Below, piece by piece: positions 28,221-37,808 of a DNA stretch of 64,000 nt. A program made the translations under genes and the position numbers. This DNA is from an uncultured Gammaproteobacteria bacterium (lineage in GTDB: Bacteria > Pseudomonadota > Gammaproteobacteria > DRJJ01): positions 1-64,000 of the forward strand of contig CAMYJU010000004.1 of the NCBI GenBank assembly GCA_947258795.1. Reading direction: 5' to 3'. The notes below the pieces were generated by a model that saw only the letters and a list, made by a program, of their open reading frames with translations, was not told the origin of the DNA and made no database searches. Every line of letters starts with the position of its first letter. Positions within the stretch are counted from its first letter, which is position 1.

Positions 28221-31052
28221 ATGAGTTCATCTGAAAACAATCAGCCAGATATACTGGCATCTGATTTGCTACAGCTAGTCGGGGCACTGGTACGTGACAT
28301 CCAGCCCCGTACCCAGGAACTCAAACTGACACTCGACAGCACCCTGGACAAGGATCTGGGCCTGGACAGCCTGGCACGTATTGAATTACTTGCACGACTG
28401 GAAAAGCGCTTCAATATTACCCTGCCGGCACAGCTGATCATGGAAGCCGAAACACCCCGCATCCTATTGCAAATGATGGTCAACCAGGGATTGCTGGTGT
28501 CGGCACCTGAGGCACCTGAGATTTTCGGTCTGGACATGGCCACCGGCACCCGGGATCTACCGGATGAGGTCAGCAATCTGGTTGAACTACTCGACTGGCA
28601 TGTACAGTACCACCCTGAACGCACGCATATCCATATTATCGATGAAGACAGCCAGCCCGAAACACTGGACTATCAGCAGCTGCAACAACAGGCGGGAACT
28701 ATCGCCGCCGGATTGCAATACAGTGGCGTGGCACCGGGTGACAAGGTTGCGATTATGTTACCCACCGGCAGAGACTACTTTATCAGTTTTTATGGCGTTC
28801 TGATTGCCGGCGCCGTGCCGGTACCTATCTATCCACCAATACGCATGAACCAGATCGAGGATCATCTGCACAGGCATTGCGGTATTCTGTCCAACTGCAA
28901 AGCGGTCAGCCTGATTACTTTCCCGGAAGCACGTATGTTTGCACGCCTGCTGAAGTCAAATGTCAGCTCCATGCGCAACGTCATCAGTGTTGACGAACTG
29001 CTTTCCACCACCCATATACTAGTACGACCTTCCATCTCGTCCTCTGACCTGGCCTTTCTGCAATACACGTCGGGCAGCACTGGCAACCCGAAAGGTGTCG
29101 TACTGACACATTACAACCTGTTAACCAATATCCGCTGCATGGGTCATGCGGTGCAGGCCACCTCCGATGATGTATTTGTCAGCTGGCTACCGCTGTATCA
29201 TGATATGGGCCTGATTGGTGCGTGGCTGGGTAGTCTATATTTCGCCATGCCCCTGGTTATCATGTCGCCACTGTCTTTCCTGAGCAGACCGCGGCGCTGG
29301 TTTGAGGCCATACACCGGTTTCGAGGCACCATGTCTGCCGCACCAAACTTTGCCTATGAACTGTGTCTGAAGCGCATCGACAAGCAGGACCTGGAAGGAC
29401 TGGATCTGAGCTGCTGGCGTCTGGCATTTAACGGCGCCGAGGCCGTCAGCCCGCTGTCGCTGGAGGCCTTCTCCGAGCGTTTTTCCGAAACCGGTCTATC
29501 CAGGCAAAGCCTTACCCCGGTGTATGGCCTGGCCGAATCCAGCGTCGGCCTGGCGTTTCCACCGCTGCATCGCGGCCCTCTGATAGACCGCATCCAGCGC
29601 TCCACCTTCATGAAAACCGGTTATGCCATGAAGGCAGATGAAGGTGACCAGAACGCATTGCAATTTGTTGCCTGCGGACAGCCCCTGGCCGGCCACCAGA
29701 TCCGGGTCGTCGACGAAACCAGAAAGGAATTACCCGACCGGTATGAAGGGCTTGTCGAGTTTCAGGGACCGTCTTCCACACAGGGTTACTTTGATAACCC
29801 GGAAGAAACCCGGAAACTGTTTAACGATGGATGGCTGGACACCGGCGACCTCGGTTATATCGCCGAAGGTGACGTCTACATTACCGGGCGATCAAAGGAT
29901 ATTATCATTCGCGCCGGACGCAATATCTATCCACATGAACTGGAAGAATACATTGGTGGCATAGAAGGGATACGCAGGGGTTGTGTCGCCGTATTTGGAG
30001 CAACCGAGGAAAAGCGTGGCACCGAAAAACTGGTCGTTCTGGCTGAATCATATGAACAAAACACAGCGCGCGTCGAGCAGCTACGGCTTGAAATAAACTC
30101 GGTAACTACAGACCTGATAGGTACGCCGGCCGATGATATCGTTATTGCGCCACCTCACACTGTATTAAAAACTTCCAGTGGCAAGATACGCCGTAGCGCC
30201 TGCCGGGTCTTATACGAACAGGGCGAACTCGGTCATACACAACAGGCCGTATGGCGTCAGATGGTGAACATCACTTTAACCTCAATACGGCCATCGTTAC
30301 GCCGCTTACGACATCGTGCTGGCAGTACCGCCTATACCGCCTATGCCTGGACAATCTTCATGTTACTGGCCGTACCCACCTGGTGCCTGACTATCCTGAT
30401 ACCTACACAGCGCTGGCGCTGGTCGTTTATACGTCGCTCAGCCAGGCTGGCCATCTGGCTGACGGGCAACCGACTCACAATCAGGGGCGATGCCGGGTTA
30501 CCGGATAGCGGCTGCATTATCGTCAGCAACCATGCCAGTTATCTTGATGGCATCTTTCTGGTCGCAGCACTACCCGGTAGTTACAGCTTTGTAGCCAAGG
30601 GGGAGTTCAGAAAGCAGTTCATTGCGGGCACCTTCCTGCGTCACATTGGCTCTTACTTTGTCGAACGCTTTGACCGTAGTAAAGGACTGGTTGACCTTCA
30701 GGCCTTGCAGGCGGAAACACGCGGACCAAAGACCCTTATCTTTTTCCCGGAAGGCACCTTTTCACGTATCCCGGGCCTAAGCTCATTTCATCTGGGCGCA
30801 TTTATTACGGCCGCTGAACACAAGGTGCCGATAGTACCAGTTGCGATTCGAGGCACACGTTCGTTGCTGCGCGCCAATACCTGGTCACCAAATCGTAGCC
30901 ACATCATTGTCAATATCGGTGACCCCATATCCCCGACAGCACAACCAGCACCAGATCAGTCAGAGTGGCAAACAGCCATCAGCCTGCGTGACGCTGCCCG
31001 CCAGTACATCCTGAGGTTTTGCGGCGAGCCGGATATCGACAATCAGCGATAA
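28221..31052 (+). CDS. Acyl carrier protein / AMP-dependent acyl ligase / acyltransferase fusion
   Basis: A 943-residue three-domain protein. Residues about 10-90 are an acyl carrier domain with the phosphopantetheine serine in DLGLDSLARIEL (Ser50). About 120-670 is an adenylate-forming ligase of the fatty acyl-AMP ligase type (YTSGSTGNPKGVVLTH, PVYGLAESSVGLAFP, WLDTGDLGY, GRSKDIIIRAGRNIYP, TSSGKIRR). After two hydrophobic stretches (about 715-735), about 755-940 is a PlsC-like acyltransferase with NHASYLDG (Hx4D) and FPEGTFSR. The expected reaction is activation of a fatty acid, loading on the ACP domain and transfer to a lipid acceptor at the membrane. The domain order differs from Aas, where the acyltransferase comes first. 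Acceptor unknown. Confidence 0.85.
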   Translation: MSSSENNQPDILASDLLQLVGALVRDIQPRTQELKLTLDSTLDKDLGLDSLARIELLARLEKRFNITLPAQLIMEAETPRILLQMMVNQGLLVSAPEAPEIFGLDMATGTRDLPDEVSNLVELLDWHVQYHPERTHIHIIDEDSQPETLDYQQLQQQAGTIAAGLQYSGVAPGDKVAIMLPTGRDYFISFYGVLIAGAVPVPIYPPIRMNQIEDHLHRHCGILSNCKAVSLITFPEARMFARLLKSNVSSMRNVISVDELLSTTHILVRPSISSSDLAFLQYTSGSTGNPKGVVLTHYNLLTNIRCMGHAVQATSDDVFVSWLPLYHDMGLIGAWLGSLYFAMPLVIMSPLSFLSRPRRWFEAIHRFRGTMSAAPNFAYELCLKRIDKQDLEGLDLSCWRLAFNGAEAVSPLSLEAFSERFSETGLSRQSLTPVYGLAESSVGLAFPPLHRGPLIDRIQRSTFMKTGYAMKADEGDQNALQFVACGQPLAGHQIRVVDETRKELPDRYEGLVEFQGPSSTQGYFDNPEETRKLFNDGWLDTGDLGYIAEGDVYITGRSKDIIIRAGRNIYPHELEEYIGGIEGIRRGCVAVFGATEEKRGTEKLVVLAESYEQNTARVEQLRLEINSVTTDLIGTPADDIVIAPPHTVLKTSSGKIRRSACRVLYEQGELGHTQQAVWRQMVNITLTSIRPSLRRLRHRAGSTAYTAYAWTIFMLLAVPTWCLTILIPTQRWRWSFIRRSARLAIWLTGNRLTIRGDAGLPDSGCIIVSNHASYLDGIFLVAALPGSYSFVAKGEFRKQFIAGTFLRHIGSYFVERFDRSKGLVDLQALQAETRGPKTLIFFPEGTFSRIPGLSSFHLGAFITAAEHKVPIVPVAIRGTRSLLRANTWSPNRSHIIVNIGDPISPTAQPAPDQSEWQTAISLRDAARQYILRFCGEPDIDNQR

Positions 31053-31094
31053 GTACACTGACTGTACCGGCCCAGACAGGCATTATTAATAGCG

Positions 31095-31847
31095 CTATGA
31101 TTTCAATTTGTCGCTAAGCCCCTCAAGTATATCCATCGGCAGCGGAAAGATGATGGTATTGGAACGTTCCCCGGCTATCTCGGTAAGTGTCTGCAGATAA
31201 CGTAACTGCATCGCCTGGGACTGCTGGGAAAGTTTCTGCGCCGCCTCCAGCAGTTTCTCCGATGCCTCCATTTCACCCATGGCATGGATCACTTTTGCCC
31301 GCCTGACCCGTTCGGCCTCGGCCTGTTTCGCAATAGCACGCACCATGCTCTCATCCAGATCGACATGCTTGATCTCGACATTACTGACCTTGATACCCCA
31401 TGCATCGGTTTGTCTGTCCAGAATGGTCTGCACGTCCTCATTCAAACGCTCACGTTCGGCCAGCATCTCGTCCAGTTCATGCTGCCCCAATACAGAGCGC
31501 AGTGTCGTCTGCGCCAGTTCACTGGTGGCCATGTAAAAATTTTCAACCTGGATAATCGCTCTTTCCGGATCCACCACACGAAAGTAGACCACGGCATTGA
31601 CCTTGACCGAAACATTATCATGCGAAATCACATCCTGAGTCGGTACATCCATCACAATGGTGCGCAAATCCACCCTGACCATCTGTTGTACCAGCGGTAC
31701 AATGATCACAAAACCCGGCCCCTTGACCTTCCAGAAGCGTCCCAGTGTAAACACCACACCGCGCTCGTATTCACGCAATATGCGAATCGCGCTGACCAGA
31801 AACAGTACGACCAGGGTCACCGCGATATAGAGGGTATATAAACTCAT
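31095..31847 (-). CDS. Slipin / stomatin-like SPFH protein
   Basis: A 250-residue inner-membrane protein with one N-terminal hydrophobic segment (about 4-22) and an SPFH domain ([51 protein letters not shown]). A coiled-coil tail ([17 protein letters not shown]) follows. The gene starts 2 bases after the nfeD stop; such nfeD-slipin pairs are widespread, and in archaeal homologues the NfeD protease cleaves the stomatin partner. The expected role is membrane microdomain organisation or quality control. Not QmcA-like in its partner. Confidence 0.9.
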   Translation of the reverse strand: MSLYTLYIAVTLVVLFLVSAIRILREYERGVVFTLGRFWKVKGPGFVIIVPLVQQMVRVDLRTIVMDVPTQDVISHDNVSVKVNAVVYFRVVDPERAIIQVENFYMATSELAQTTLRSVLGQHELDEMLAERERLNEDVQTILDRQTDAWGIKVSNVEIKHVDLDESMVRAIAKQAEAERVRRAKVIHAMGEMEASEKLLEAAQKLSQQSQAMQLRYLQTLTEIAGERSNTIIFPLPMDILEGLSDKLKS

Positions 31848-31848
31848 C

Positions 31849-33249
31849 TTATTCCTCCTTTGTTGAGAATATTCCCGAATCCTGTTGCATCGGAACGACT
31901 TTCAGGATCAGTCCATTTACCGCGGCCACCCTGACCTGCTGACCTTTTTGTAGAGGGGTATCGCTCTGGGCCTGCCAGGTTTCACTGTGGATTCTGACCT
32001 TACCGCTATGCTCGAAATCGTGCAGCACCGTGGCCTTACCGCCCAGCAACTCATCCATACCGCTGACCACCGGCCGTCGTCGCGCCTTGACCGCCATACC
32101 CACGATGAGAAAGAACATCAGTGCGCTGGCTATGGTAAAGGTTATAATCACCGAAATATCGATACCAAACCCCGGAGCCTCGGTATCCATCAGGATAACC
32201 GAACCAATCACAAATGATATCGTTCCACCAATACCTAGAATCCCGAAACTGGGCTGAAAGGCCTCACCAACCATCAGGGCCAGGCCCAACAGGATCAGTC
32301 CGACACCCGCATAATTGATTGGCAATAACTGGAATGCATACAGGGCAAGCAGTAAACAAATGGCACCAACAGTACCCGGTACAATTGCACCCGGATTGGA
32401 GAACTCGAATATCAACCCATAGATACCTATCAGCATTAATATATAGGCGATATTCGGATTGGTTATTACACCCAGTATACGGCTGCGCCAGTCCGGTTCA
32501 TATTCGATAATGGCCAGGCCGGTCGTCTGCAGGGTCCGATTCTTCCCCTGTACCGACACTTCCCGATCATGCAGTTGCTTTAACAGATCCGCCACAGAAA
32601 CCGCGACCAGGTCGATAACCTTGAGCTTCAGCGCCGCACTGGCCTGTAGGCTGGCCGCCTCGCGTACAGCCTTCTCGGCCCAGTCCTGGTTTCTGCCACG
32701 TAACTCGGCCAGACCCCGGATATAGGCAACCGCATCGTTGATGACCTTTTGCTGCTTGGCACCCGCAGGCTCTTTGTCCTGTTCAGACGAATCTTCAGGC
32801 TTTTGCTTGTCATCCTTACCCTTTGTTCCTGGCGGAGAGATACCACCTATCTGCACAGGTGTTGCCGCACCCAGGTTGGTGCCTGGCGCCATCGCCGCAA
32901 TATGACTGGCATACAGTATGTAGGTCCCGGCACTGGCCGCGCGTGAACCGGTAGGCGCCACATAAGTGACAACCGGAACAGAAGAAGCTGTAATCTGTTT
33001 GATAATTCCGCGCATCGCGGTATCCAGACCGCCAGGTGTATCCATGCGGATGATAATCAGTTCGACCCGACTTCCCTCGACAGACAACATCGCCCGCTCG
33101 ATGTAATCCTGTGTCGCCGGCCCGATCGCGCCGTCGATACTCAGTTGCAGAGCATATTTGCCAGCGCGATCTGCCGCCCCCACGCCCAACATCAGGATTG
33201 CGCAGAAAAAAATACAAATCCCGGCAACTTTCCTGGCTAAACTCGCCAT
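31849..33249 (-). CDS. NfeD-type membrane-bound ClpP-class serine protease
   Basis: A 466-residue protein with a signal peptide (about 1-25), a ClpP-like protease domain (about 28-235) containing the strand MDTPGGL, the nucleophile serine in [10 protein letters not shown] and the downstream SGTN-like loop [10 protein letters not shown], then four to five membrane segments (about 265-390). A C-terminal OB-fold NfeD domain (about 400-460) follows. A Lys/Glu/Asp-rich insert lies between the two halves of the protease domain (about 143-165). It is operonic with the slipin gene 2 bases downstream, forming the known protease-stomatin pair. Confidence 0.9.
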   Translation of the reverse strand: MASLARKVAGICIFFCAILMLGVGAADRAGKYALQLSIDGAIGPATQDYIERAMLSVEGSRVELIIIRMDTPGGLDTAMRGIIKQITASSVPVVTYVAPTGSRAASAGTYILYASHIAAMAPGTNLGAATPVQIGGISPPGTKGKDDKQKPEDSSEQDKEPAGAKQQKVINDAVAYIRGLAELRGRNQDWAEKAVREAASLQASAALKLKVIDLVAVSVADLLKQLHDREVSVQGKNRTLQTTGLAIIEYEPDWRSRILGVITNPNIAYILMLIGIYGLIFEFSNPGAIVPGTVGAICLLLALYAFQLLPINYAGVGLILLGLALMVGEAFQPSFGILGIGGTISFVIGSVILMDTEAPGFGIDISVIITFTIASALMFFLIVGMAVKARRRPVVSGMDELLGGKATVLHDFEHSGKVRIHSETWQAQSDTPLQKGQQVRVAAVNGLILKVVPMQQDSGIFSTKEE

Positions 33250-33363
33250 GATGGTATCCCTGTGAACAGCACTGTTATCCTGAAACCCGTTCAGTTACAG
33301 TGTCAACATGTATTACATAGTTAATATAGTAGAAATTATCGCAGATCGTTATGATCTGCCTCA

Positions 33364-35754
33364 TCAACCACGCATTAACACTGAAGATGATTCTGCCATT
33401 TGACCGAGAGTGAAGTAGAAAGTGGCTCCATGATTCACATTGGCTTCAGCCCATATCCGCCCACCATGTCGACCAATAATTCTTTTTACTGTAGCCAGCC
33501 CAATTCCCGTCCCTTCATAATCATTTCCATGGAGTCTTTGAAAGGCGCCAAAAAGCTTACTTGCATGGTCCATATCAAACCCGACACCATTATCTTTTAC
33601 ATAGTAAACAGCTTCATCAGTATCTGATGCCACGCCGAATTCAATATACGGATTCTTGGTATTACTGGTGTATTTCCAGGCATTACCGAGCAGATTTTCA
33701 AGCACGATACGAATCAGACCCGAGTCACACACTACCGGACCTGTATTTGATACATGGCACCGAACATTATTATCTTCATGCATGCTATGCAGATCAGATA
33801 TGACAGAATTTGCGATCTCGCCAAGATCAATTTTTTCGAAATCCAGATTTGCGCGACCCAACCGAGATAAATTCAACAGATCATCGATTAATCTTCCCAT
33901 GCGATGGGTATTGTTACGTATACGCTGTATATAATCCTTTCCCTGCTCATCTACCTCTTTCTCATAGTCTTCGTGCAGAATCCGGCTAAATCCATCTATG
34001 GCACGCAGCGGTGCACGCAAATCATGTGAAACCGAATAACTGAATGATTCAAGCTCCCGGTTAAGCTCACCCAATTCTGCCGTACGCTTGTCGACCAGAT
34101 CCTCCAGATGATCACGATATTCTTGCAGTTCTTTTTCAGCACGCTTTCGTTCCTCTGTTTCAATAGCAAGCGCGACAGTGCCGGCTATTGATGTCGCATA
34201 ATCCTGTTCTTCGAGCGTCCATTCCCGCTGTTCTCCTGTTTGCTCATGACAAACAACCCCGATTACCTTACCCTCGGTATGGATCGGCACATCGAGCATG
34301 GAATGTATATCCAGAGGTATCAGATAACTATCGGTAAACTCGTTGGTTTCAGGTGCGGTTCGTGCATCACTGACTGCCAGAACCTGACTTGTTTCCAGCG
34401 CTTTGAAGTAGCTAGGGAAATCACTAACCTTGAGCTGCATTCCTTCGTCATGCTTTTTGTCCTGGCTGACATAAATGTCTTCACAATAAATCGCTGTATG
34501 CTCCGGATTATAAAACCAGATACTAACCCTATTGGTTTTAAGAGCTTCCGCTGCTAGCTCACTAGCCTTGTGAAAAGTCTCCTTCAGATCGATATGACTG
34601 GATTTTGCCCATTCCATAAAGGCATATTGTTTTTTCTGCATCAGCTCCATGTGCTGTTGCCTTTCGTGTTCAGCCAGCTTGTGGTCGGTTATGTCAAACA
34701 TAAAACCTTGTAATCTAGCCGGCGCGCCATCTTCATGGATAACGGTTACATCATTCCGTATCCACACGACACTGTTGTCAGCACTGATCATTCGGTACTC
34801 GAATTCATGATTCTGACCGGCAGCGGTTTCAGAGTGGCAGTATGTTACTGCACTATCCCGGTCATCAGGATGAAGATGATCTTCCCAAAATCTTTCTGTA
34901 TACCAGTCATCTACAGGGTAACCGAGGAGCTTGACAATCTGACTGCCTATATAGGTGAATCGCCAGGTAGGCAAATCCAGAACCCAGGGTATAGCCGTAG
35001 TAGAACCCACTAGCCGACGATAGATAACATCTTTTTCATTCAAGCTGTGTTCAAGTGACTGTCGATCCTCAATCATATTTGCAAACGTAGAAGCAAGCAC
35101 TCTCATTTCATGACTGGAATTTGCAATATCAGTGGGTTCGGGTACCTCCCCTCTGCCATATGCCTGCATGAAGCTGACCAGTTGATGTAAAGGTGTGGCA
35201 ATCCGACGACCAAATAGTACCGCCAAACTTGCCCCAGCCAGTGTAATCAGGATTACGAGCAAGAGTATTTCTTGGTGAATAACCTGTATCAGAGCAGTAA
35301 TTTTATTCTGATTAACACCTACATGTACATGTGCATCCATACCCTTTATTAGAGGATATGAAATATCATCAACAATACCTGCGGTGGTATAGAGAGTATG
35401 TTCATGCTGGTGTGCAGTTAACCTATCATGTGTTTTATGTATCAGCTCTTTAGGAAAACCTCCTTCAAAAGTGTGTGTTAATACATACCCATCAAAGTCG
35501 GTCACATAAGCATACTCCAACGCAGGATCATCATTTACTATGGCCTCTAGTTTCTCGCGAACCTTTAGAACATCTCCATTAATGGTATTGAGGGTAATAC
35601 CCTCGGAAATGGCATGCACGAGCGTCCCCGCCCATTCGTTTTGCGATGCATGTAGACGGTCTCGCAATATGACACTGGTCAGATAAACAAAAGCAATGCC
35701 GTATACCAAAGAAAGACTAATAACCAGCAATGCAATTTTGACCGATATTTTCAT
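33364..35754 (-). CDS. PAS-GAF sensor histidine kinase
   Basis: From the ATG at 35754 the protein is 796 residues. It has a membrane segment (about 5-27), a periplasmic loop, a second membrane segment (about 162-181), HAMP (to about 235), PAS (about 260-385) and GAF (about 400-555). A short coiled coil follows, then HisKA with the phosphoacceptor His in SVSHDLRAPLRAID and a HATPase domain (NLLGNAWKYT, DNGVGFD, GTGIGLATV). An upstream start at 35811 is rejected because this ATG overlaps the stop of the PhnD-like gene as ATGA, a classic coupled start. No response regulator is adjacent, so the output partner is unknown. Confidence 0.9.
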   Translation of the reverse strand: MKISVKIALLVISLSLVYGIAFVYLTSVILRDRLHASQNEWAGTLVHAISEGITLNTINGDVLKVREKLEAIVNDDPALEYAYVTDFDGYVLTHTFEGGFPKELIHKTHDRLTAHQHEHTLYTTAGIVDDISYPLIKGMDAHVHVGVNQNKITALIQVIHQEILLLVILITLAGASLAVLFGRRIATPLHQLVSFMQAYGRGEVPEPTDIANSSHEMRVLASTFANMIEDRQSLEHSLNEKDVIYRRLVGSTTAIPWVLDLPTWRFTYIGSQIVKLLGYPVDDWYTERFWEDHLHPDDRDSAVTYCHSETAAGQNHEFEYRMISADNSVVWIRNDVTVIHEDGAPARLQGFMFDITDHKLAEHERQQHMELMQKKQYAFMEWAKSSHIDLKETFHKASELAAEALKTNRVSIWFYNPEHTAIYCEDIYVSQDKKHDEGMQLKVSDFPSYFKALETSQVLAVSDARTAPETNEFTDSYLIPLDIHSMLDVPIHTEGKVIGVVCHEQTGEQREWTLEEQDYATSIAGTVALAIETEERKRAEKELQEYRDHLEDLVDKRTAELGELNRELESFSYSVSHDLRAPLRAIDGFSRILHEDYEKEVDEQGKDYIQRIRNNTHRMGRLIDDLLNLSRLGRANLDFEKIDLGEIANSVISDLHSMHEDNNVRCHVSNTGPVVCDSGLIRIVLENLLGNAWKYTSNTKNPYIEFGVASDTDEAVYYVKDNGVGFDMDHASKLFGAFQRLHGNDYEGTGIGLATVKRIIGRHGGRIWAEANVNHGATFYFTLGQMAESSSVLMRG

Positions 35755-36707
35755 CGTAACCCTTCTGGAATAGAGCCGCTTGGTTTCAATATGCCTAGCT
35801 TGATAGACCATTCCCGCAATTGGTCATAGTCCTGGATTTTTGCTTCGATAAACCCGTTAGGCATTTCTGTTTTATCCCAGTTATACAGCCCTTCCTTATG
35901 TCGCCCTTTAGGATCAAATGCCAGTAGTGCATGCTTTATTTTTAACACAACCTCATCAGGCACGCTTTTATTTACCGCAATCCCACTGGAAGGATAGTAG
36001 TCAGAGGTATACAGGATTCGTAATAGCCCTTTTGATGCCATCTCCTTAGCCATGGTATCCTGCATACCACAAACATCTGCTTTTTTTGAGATGACACTAT
36101 TCGCACAGTTTACGTGCGAGCCGGTATACTCATAGCTGGAAAAGTCTTTTAATGCCAGCTTGTGTTTCGCTAATACTATGCGCGGAATAAGATGACCTTG
36201 CGTTGATTTACTGCTTCCAAACACCAAGCGCTTACCTTTAAGATAATTCATGTCTTTAATGCTGCTTTCCGGACGTACGACAATGATCGACTGATACTTG
36301 GCCTTTCCGTCCGCATTGATACCACGAACCAAACTGACAACCTGGTACTTCTCATGAGCTGCAATATAAGACACTGCACCAATCGCGGCCAATTGAAAAT
36401 TATTCTGACCCAATTCATCGACTATCGAGCTGTCTTTAGGCGTAAATCTCAATTTGAAATGATATCCAGTCGACTGTTCTAAATAATCTAGAAATGACAG
36501 ATACTGACGTGCATCTTCCTGAGGACTCGATCGCAGATCAAAGCCAAATACAAATACCTTGTCATGATCATGGGTATGCCTGTCTGACGCCAGCTCAACA
36601 TCACTGATTTTATCGTTCAGATCAATAACAGAACCCTGTTGTTCCCGATCACAGGCAAAGAGAGATAGGGAAAGAAAGACAACTAAGATTTTTATAGCTG
36701 CATTCAT
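35751..36707 (-). CDS. PhnD-like substrate-binding lipoprotein
   Basis: A 318-residue lipoprotein: signal and lipobox (MNAAIKILVVFLSLSLFAC), a His/Asp-rich linker (ASDRHTHDHDK), then a PhnD/SsuA-type periplasmic binding fold (FGFDLRSSPQ, QLAAIGAVSYIAAHE, LKGKRLVFGSSKSTQGHL, YTGSHVNCANSVISKKADV). Homologues bind phosphonate or phosphite; no ABC permease or ATPase is present here. The gene is translationally coupled to the downstream histidine kinase by an ATGA overlap, so it probably acts as the ligand-binding part of the sensor. The ligand is unknown, and the His-rich linker might bind metal. Confidence 0.85.
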   Translation of the reverse strand: MNAAIKILVVFLSLSLFACDREQQGSVIDLNDKISDVELASDRHTHDHDKVFVFGFDLRSSPQEDARQYLSFLDYLEQSTGYHFKLRFTPKDSSIVDELGQNNFQLAAIGAVSYIAAHEKYQVVSLVRGINADGKAKYQSIIVVRPESSIKDMNYLKGKRLVFGSSKSTQGHLIPRIVLAKHKLALKDFSSYEYTGSHVNCANSVISKKADVCGMQDTMAKEMASKGLLRILYTSDYYPSSGIAVNKSVPDEVVLKIKHALLAFDPKGRHKEGLYNWDKTEMPNGFIEAKIQDYDQLREWSIKLGILKPSGSIPEGLR

Positions 36708-37109
36708 CTTAACAATTTTCCTTTTGTTACAGATCTATTTTTAGCATGCCAATATACTCATGGCCGAAACCGTTTATGCACCGAAACAGTGCATATTATT
36801 CCCTTAATTGACGAATAGCGTTTGAGCAGTTTTCGTTAAGGCTGCAAATCCACACTTTTGACTATTTATAATACGGTAATCGTTAATTACTAAGTATATA
36901 GCAGGTTTACTCTATTTTACCGTACAACCAACTCTTAACTTGCAGGCCCATCGTGTCGCAATCATCCGCAGCATAGACCTTGAATTTTTCTATGTGATAT
37001 TTGTTGCATTAGACACGCAAATCGGAAACTTATTGCATTGAATCACTAGCATATCGGCTGGATCCAATGGTTATTCATCACACCATCTGTTCACGACATC
37101 AGCGGCTAT
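36708..37109. other. AT-rich intergenic region upstream of the PhnD-kinase operon
   Basis: About 400 bases with no gene on either strand. The first part must hold the promoter of the minus-strand operon. I could not assign clear -35/-10 boxes, and I see no RNA gene here. Confidence 0.4.
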
Positions 37110-37147
37110 AAATGAAATATCAGGAAAGTATGGTGGCCGGGGACAGA
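37110..37147. repeat. Direct repeat copy 1: 3' end of tRNA-Phe plus 21 bases
   Basis: A 38-base sequence identical to 37293-37330. It contains the last 17 bases of the minus-strand tRNA-Phe gene, including CCA, and the 21 bases downstream of it, but the rest of the tRNA is missing here. Confidence 0.85.
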
Positions 37148-37292
37148 CTGGATCACACGGATGTGATCCAGGACGGCTGTGGCCGCCCGCAGGGCGAGGG
37201 CCAGGACGGCCCGAGTCAATCTAACTGACGACGCCAGCGACAGCTGGCCGGCAGTTCGATGAACGTGCCTGACAGCAACCGGCTAAAAGTAA

Positions 37293-37330
37293 AAATGAAA
37301 TATCAGGAAAGTATGGTGGCCGGGGACAGA
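37293..37330. repeat. Direct repeat copy 2, at the 3' end of the intact tRNA-Phe
   Basis: Perfect 38-base partner of 37110-37147, offset 183 bases. The 145 bases between the copies are GC-rich and hold a small palindrome GGATCACA/TGTGATCC at 37150-37169, with no gene. Confidence 0.85.
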
Positions 37331-37389
37331 ATCGAACTGCCGACACGAGGATTTTCAATCCTCTGCTCTACCAACTGAGCTACCCGGCC
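37314..37389 (-). tRNA. tRNA-Phe (GAA)
   Basis: A 76-base cloverleaf on the minus strand with encoded CCA. The acceptor stem GGCCGGG pairs with CCCGGCC, the D-arm is GCTCAGTTGGTAGAGC, the anticodon stem GAGGA/TCCTC closes a loop TTGAAAA with anticodon GAA, and the T-arm carries GTTCGATTC. It closely resembles E. coli tRNA-Phe. Partial copies of the same gene lie on both sides (37110-37147 and 37519-37537). Confidence 0.97.
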
Positions 37390-37518
37390 ACATTGTAAAA
37401 GTTTTCTCGCCATCCATGGCGTCGCTTCAGTGTTCTTTTGAACACCGGCCCGACCATCCGTGGTCGGGCGCTCCCTGGCAAAAAGGTCCACCGGACCTTT
37501 TTGTTATGGCCGGATCGC
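37390..37518. other. Spacer with two hairpins upstream of tRNA-Phe
   Basis: No gene. Two inverted repeats stand out: CCCGACCA/TGGTCGGG at 37449-37468 with a 4-base loop, and AAAAAGGTCC/GGACCTTTTT at 37480-37502 with a 3-base loop. The second has A and T tracts on both sides and could terminate transcription in either direction. Confidence 0.55.
37480..37502. terminator. Possible bidirectional terminator hairpin
   Basis: A perfect 10-pair inverted repeat (AAAAAGGTCC, loop ACC, GGACCTTTTT) with a T run on either strand. It lies between a tRNA-Phe 5' fragment and the intact tRNA gene. The GC part of the stem is only five pairs, so strength is uncertain. Confidence 0.45.
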
Positions 37519-37537
37519 CCAACTGAGCTACCCGGCC
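37519..37537 (-). pseudogene. 5' fragment of a tRNA-Phe gene
   Basis: Nineteen bases identical to the 5' end of the intact tRNA-Phe on the same strand (acceptor 5' arm and start of the D-arm, GGCCGGGTAGCTCAGTTGG). After that the sequence diverges, so no tRNA can form. It is separated from the intact gene by about 130 bases. Confidence 0.75.
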
Positions 37538-37808
37538 TAATATTGGGTATGTCCGGTTCGCCACTTTTGGGTGAACCAGTAATGAATTTCTACATCAGTA
37601 GACTTTCAAAGAGGCGTAATTAAACAGGCTGTCGGCGTTCAAGTCAAGTCAGCAAGTGTGGTTTTAGCCACCCGGATATACCTCATCAAACACACATACC
37701 ATTGATATAGCTGGTTTTTTAATGAATAACCCTGTCATTTACCCCTTGATGAATACACCAATTTAACCTAGTGTATGCGTACCAACCCCTCTGAAATGTG
37801 TTATCACG
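37538..37808. other. Intergenic region upstream of amrS
   Basis: About 270 bases with no recognisable gene. It should carry the promoters of the minus-strand tRNA and of the plus-strand amrS, but none is assigned. Confidence 0.4.

Noticed and set aside
37150-37169. GGATCACA/TGTGATCC palindrome as a CRP-like operator
   Set aside because: It lies inside a non-coding spacer between tRNA repeats with no gene start nearby, so a regulatory role is unsupported.
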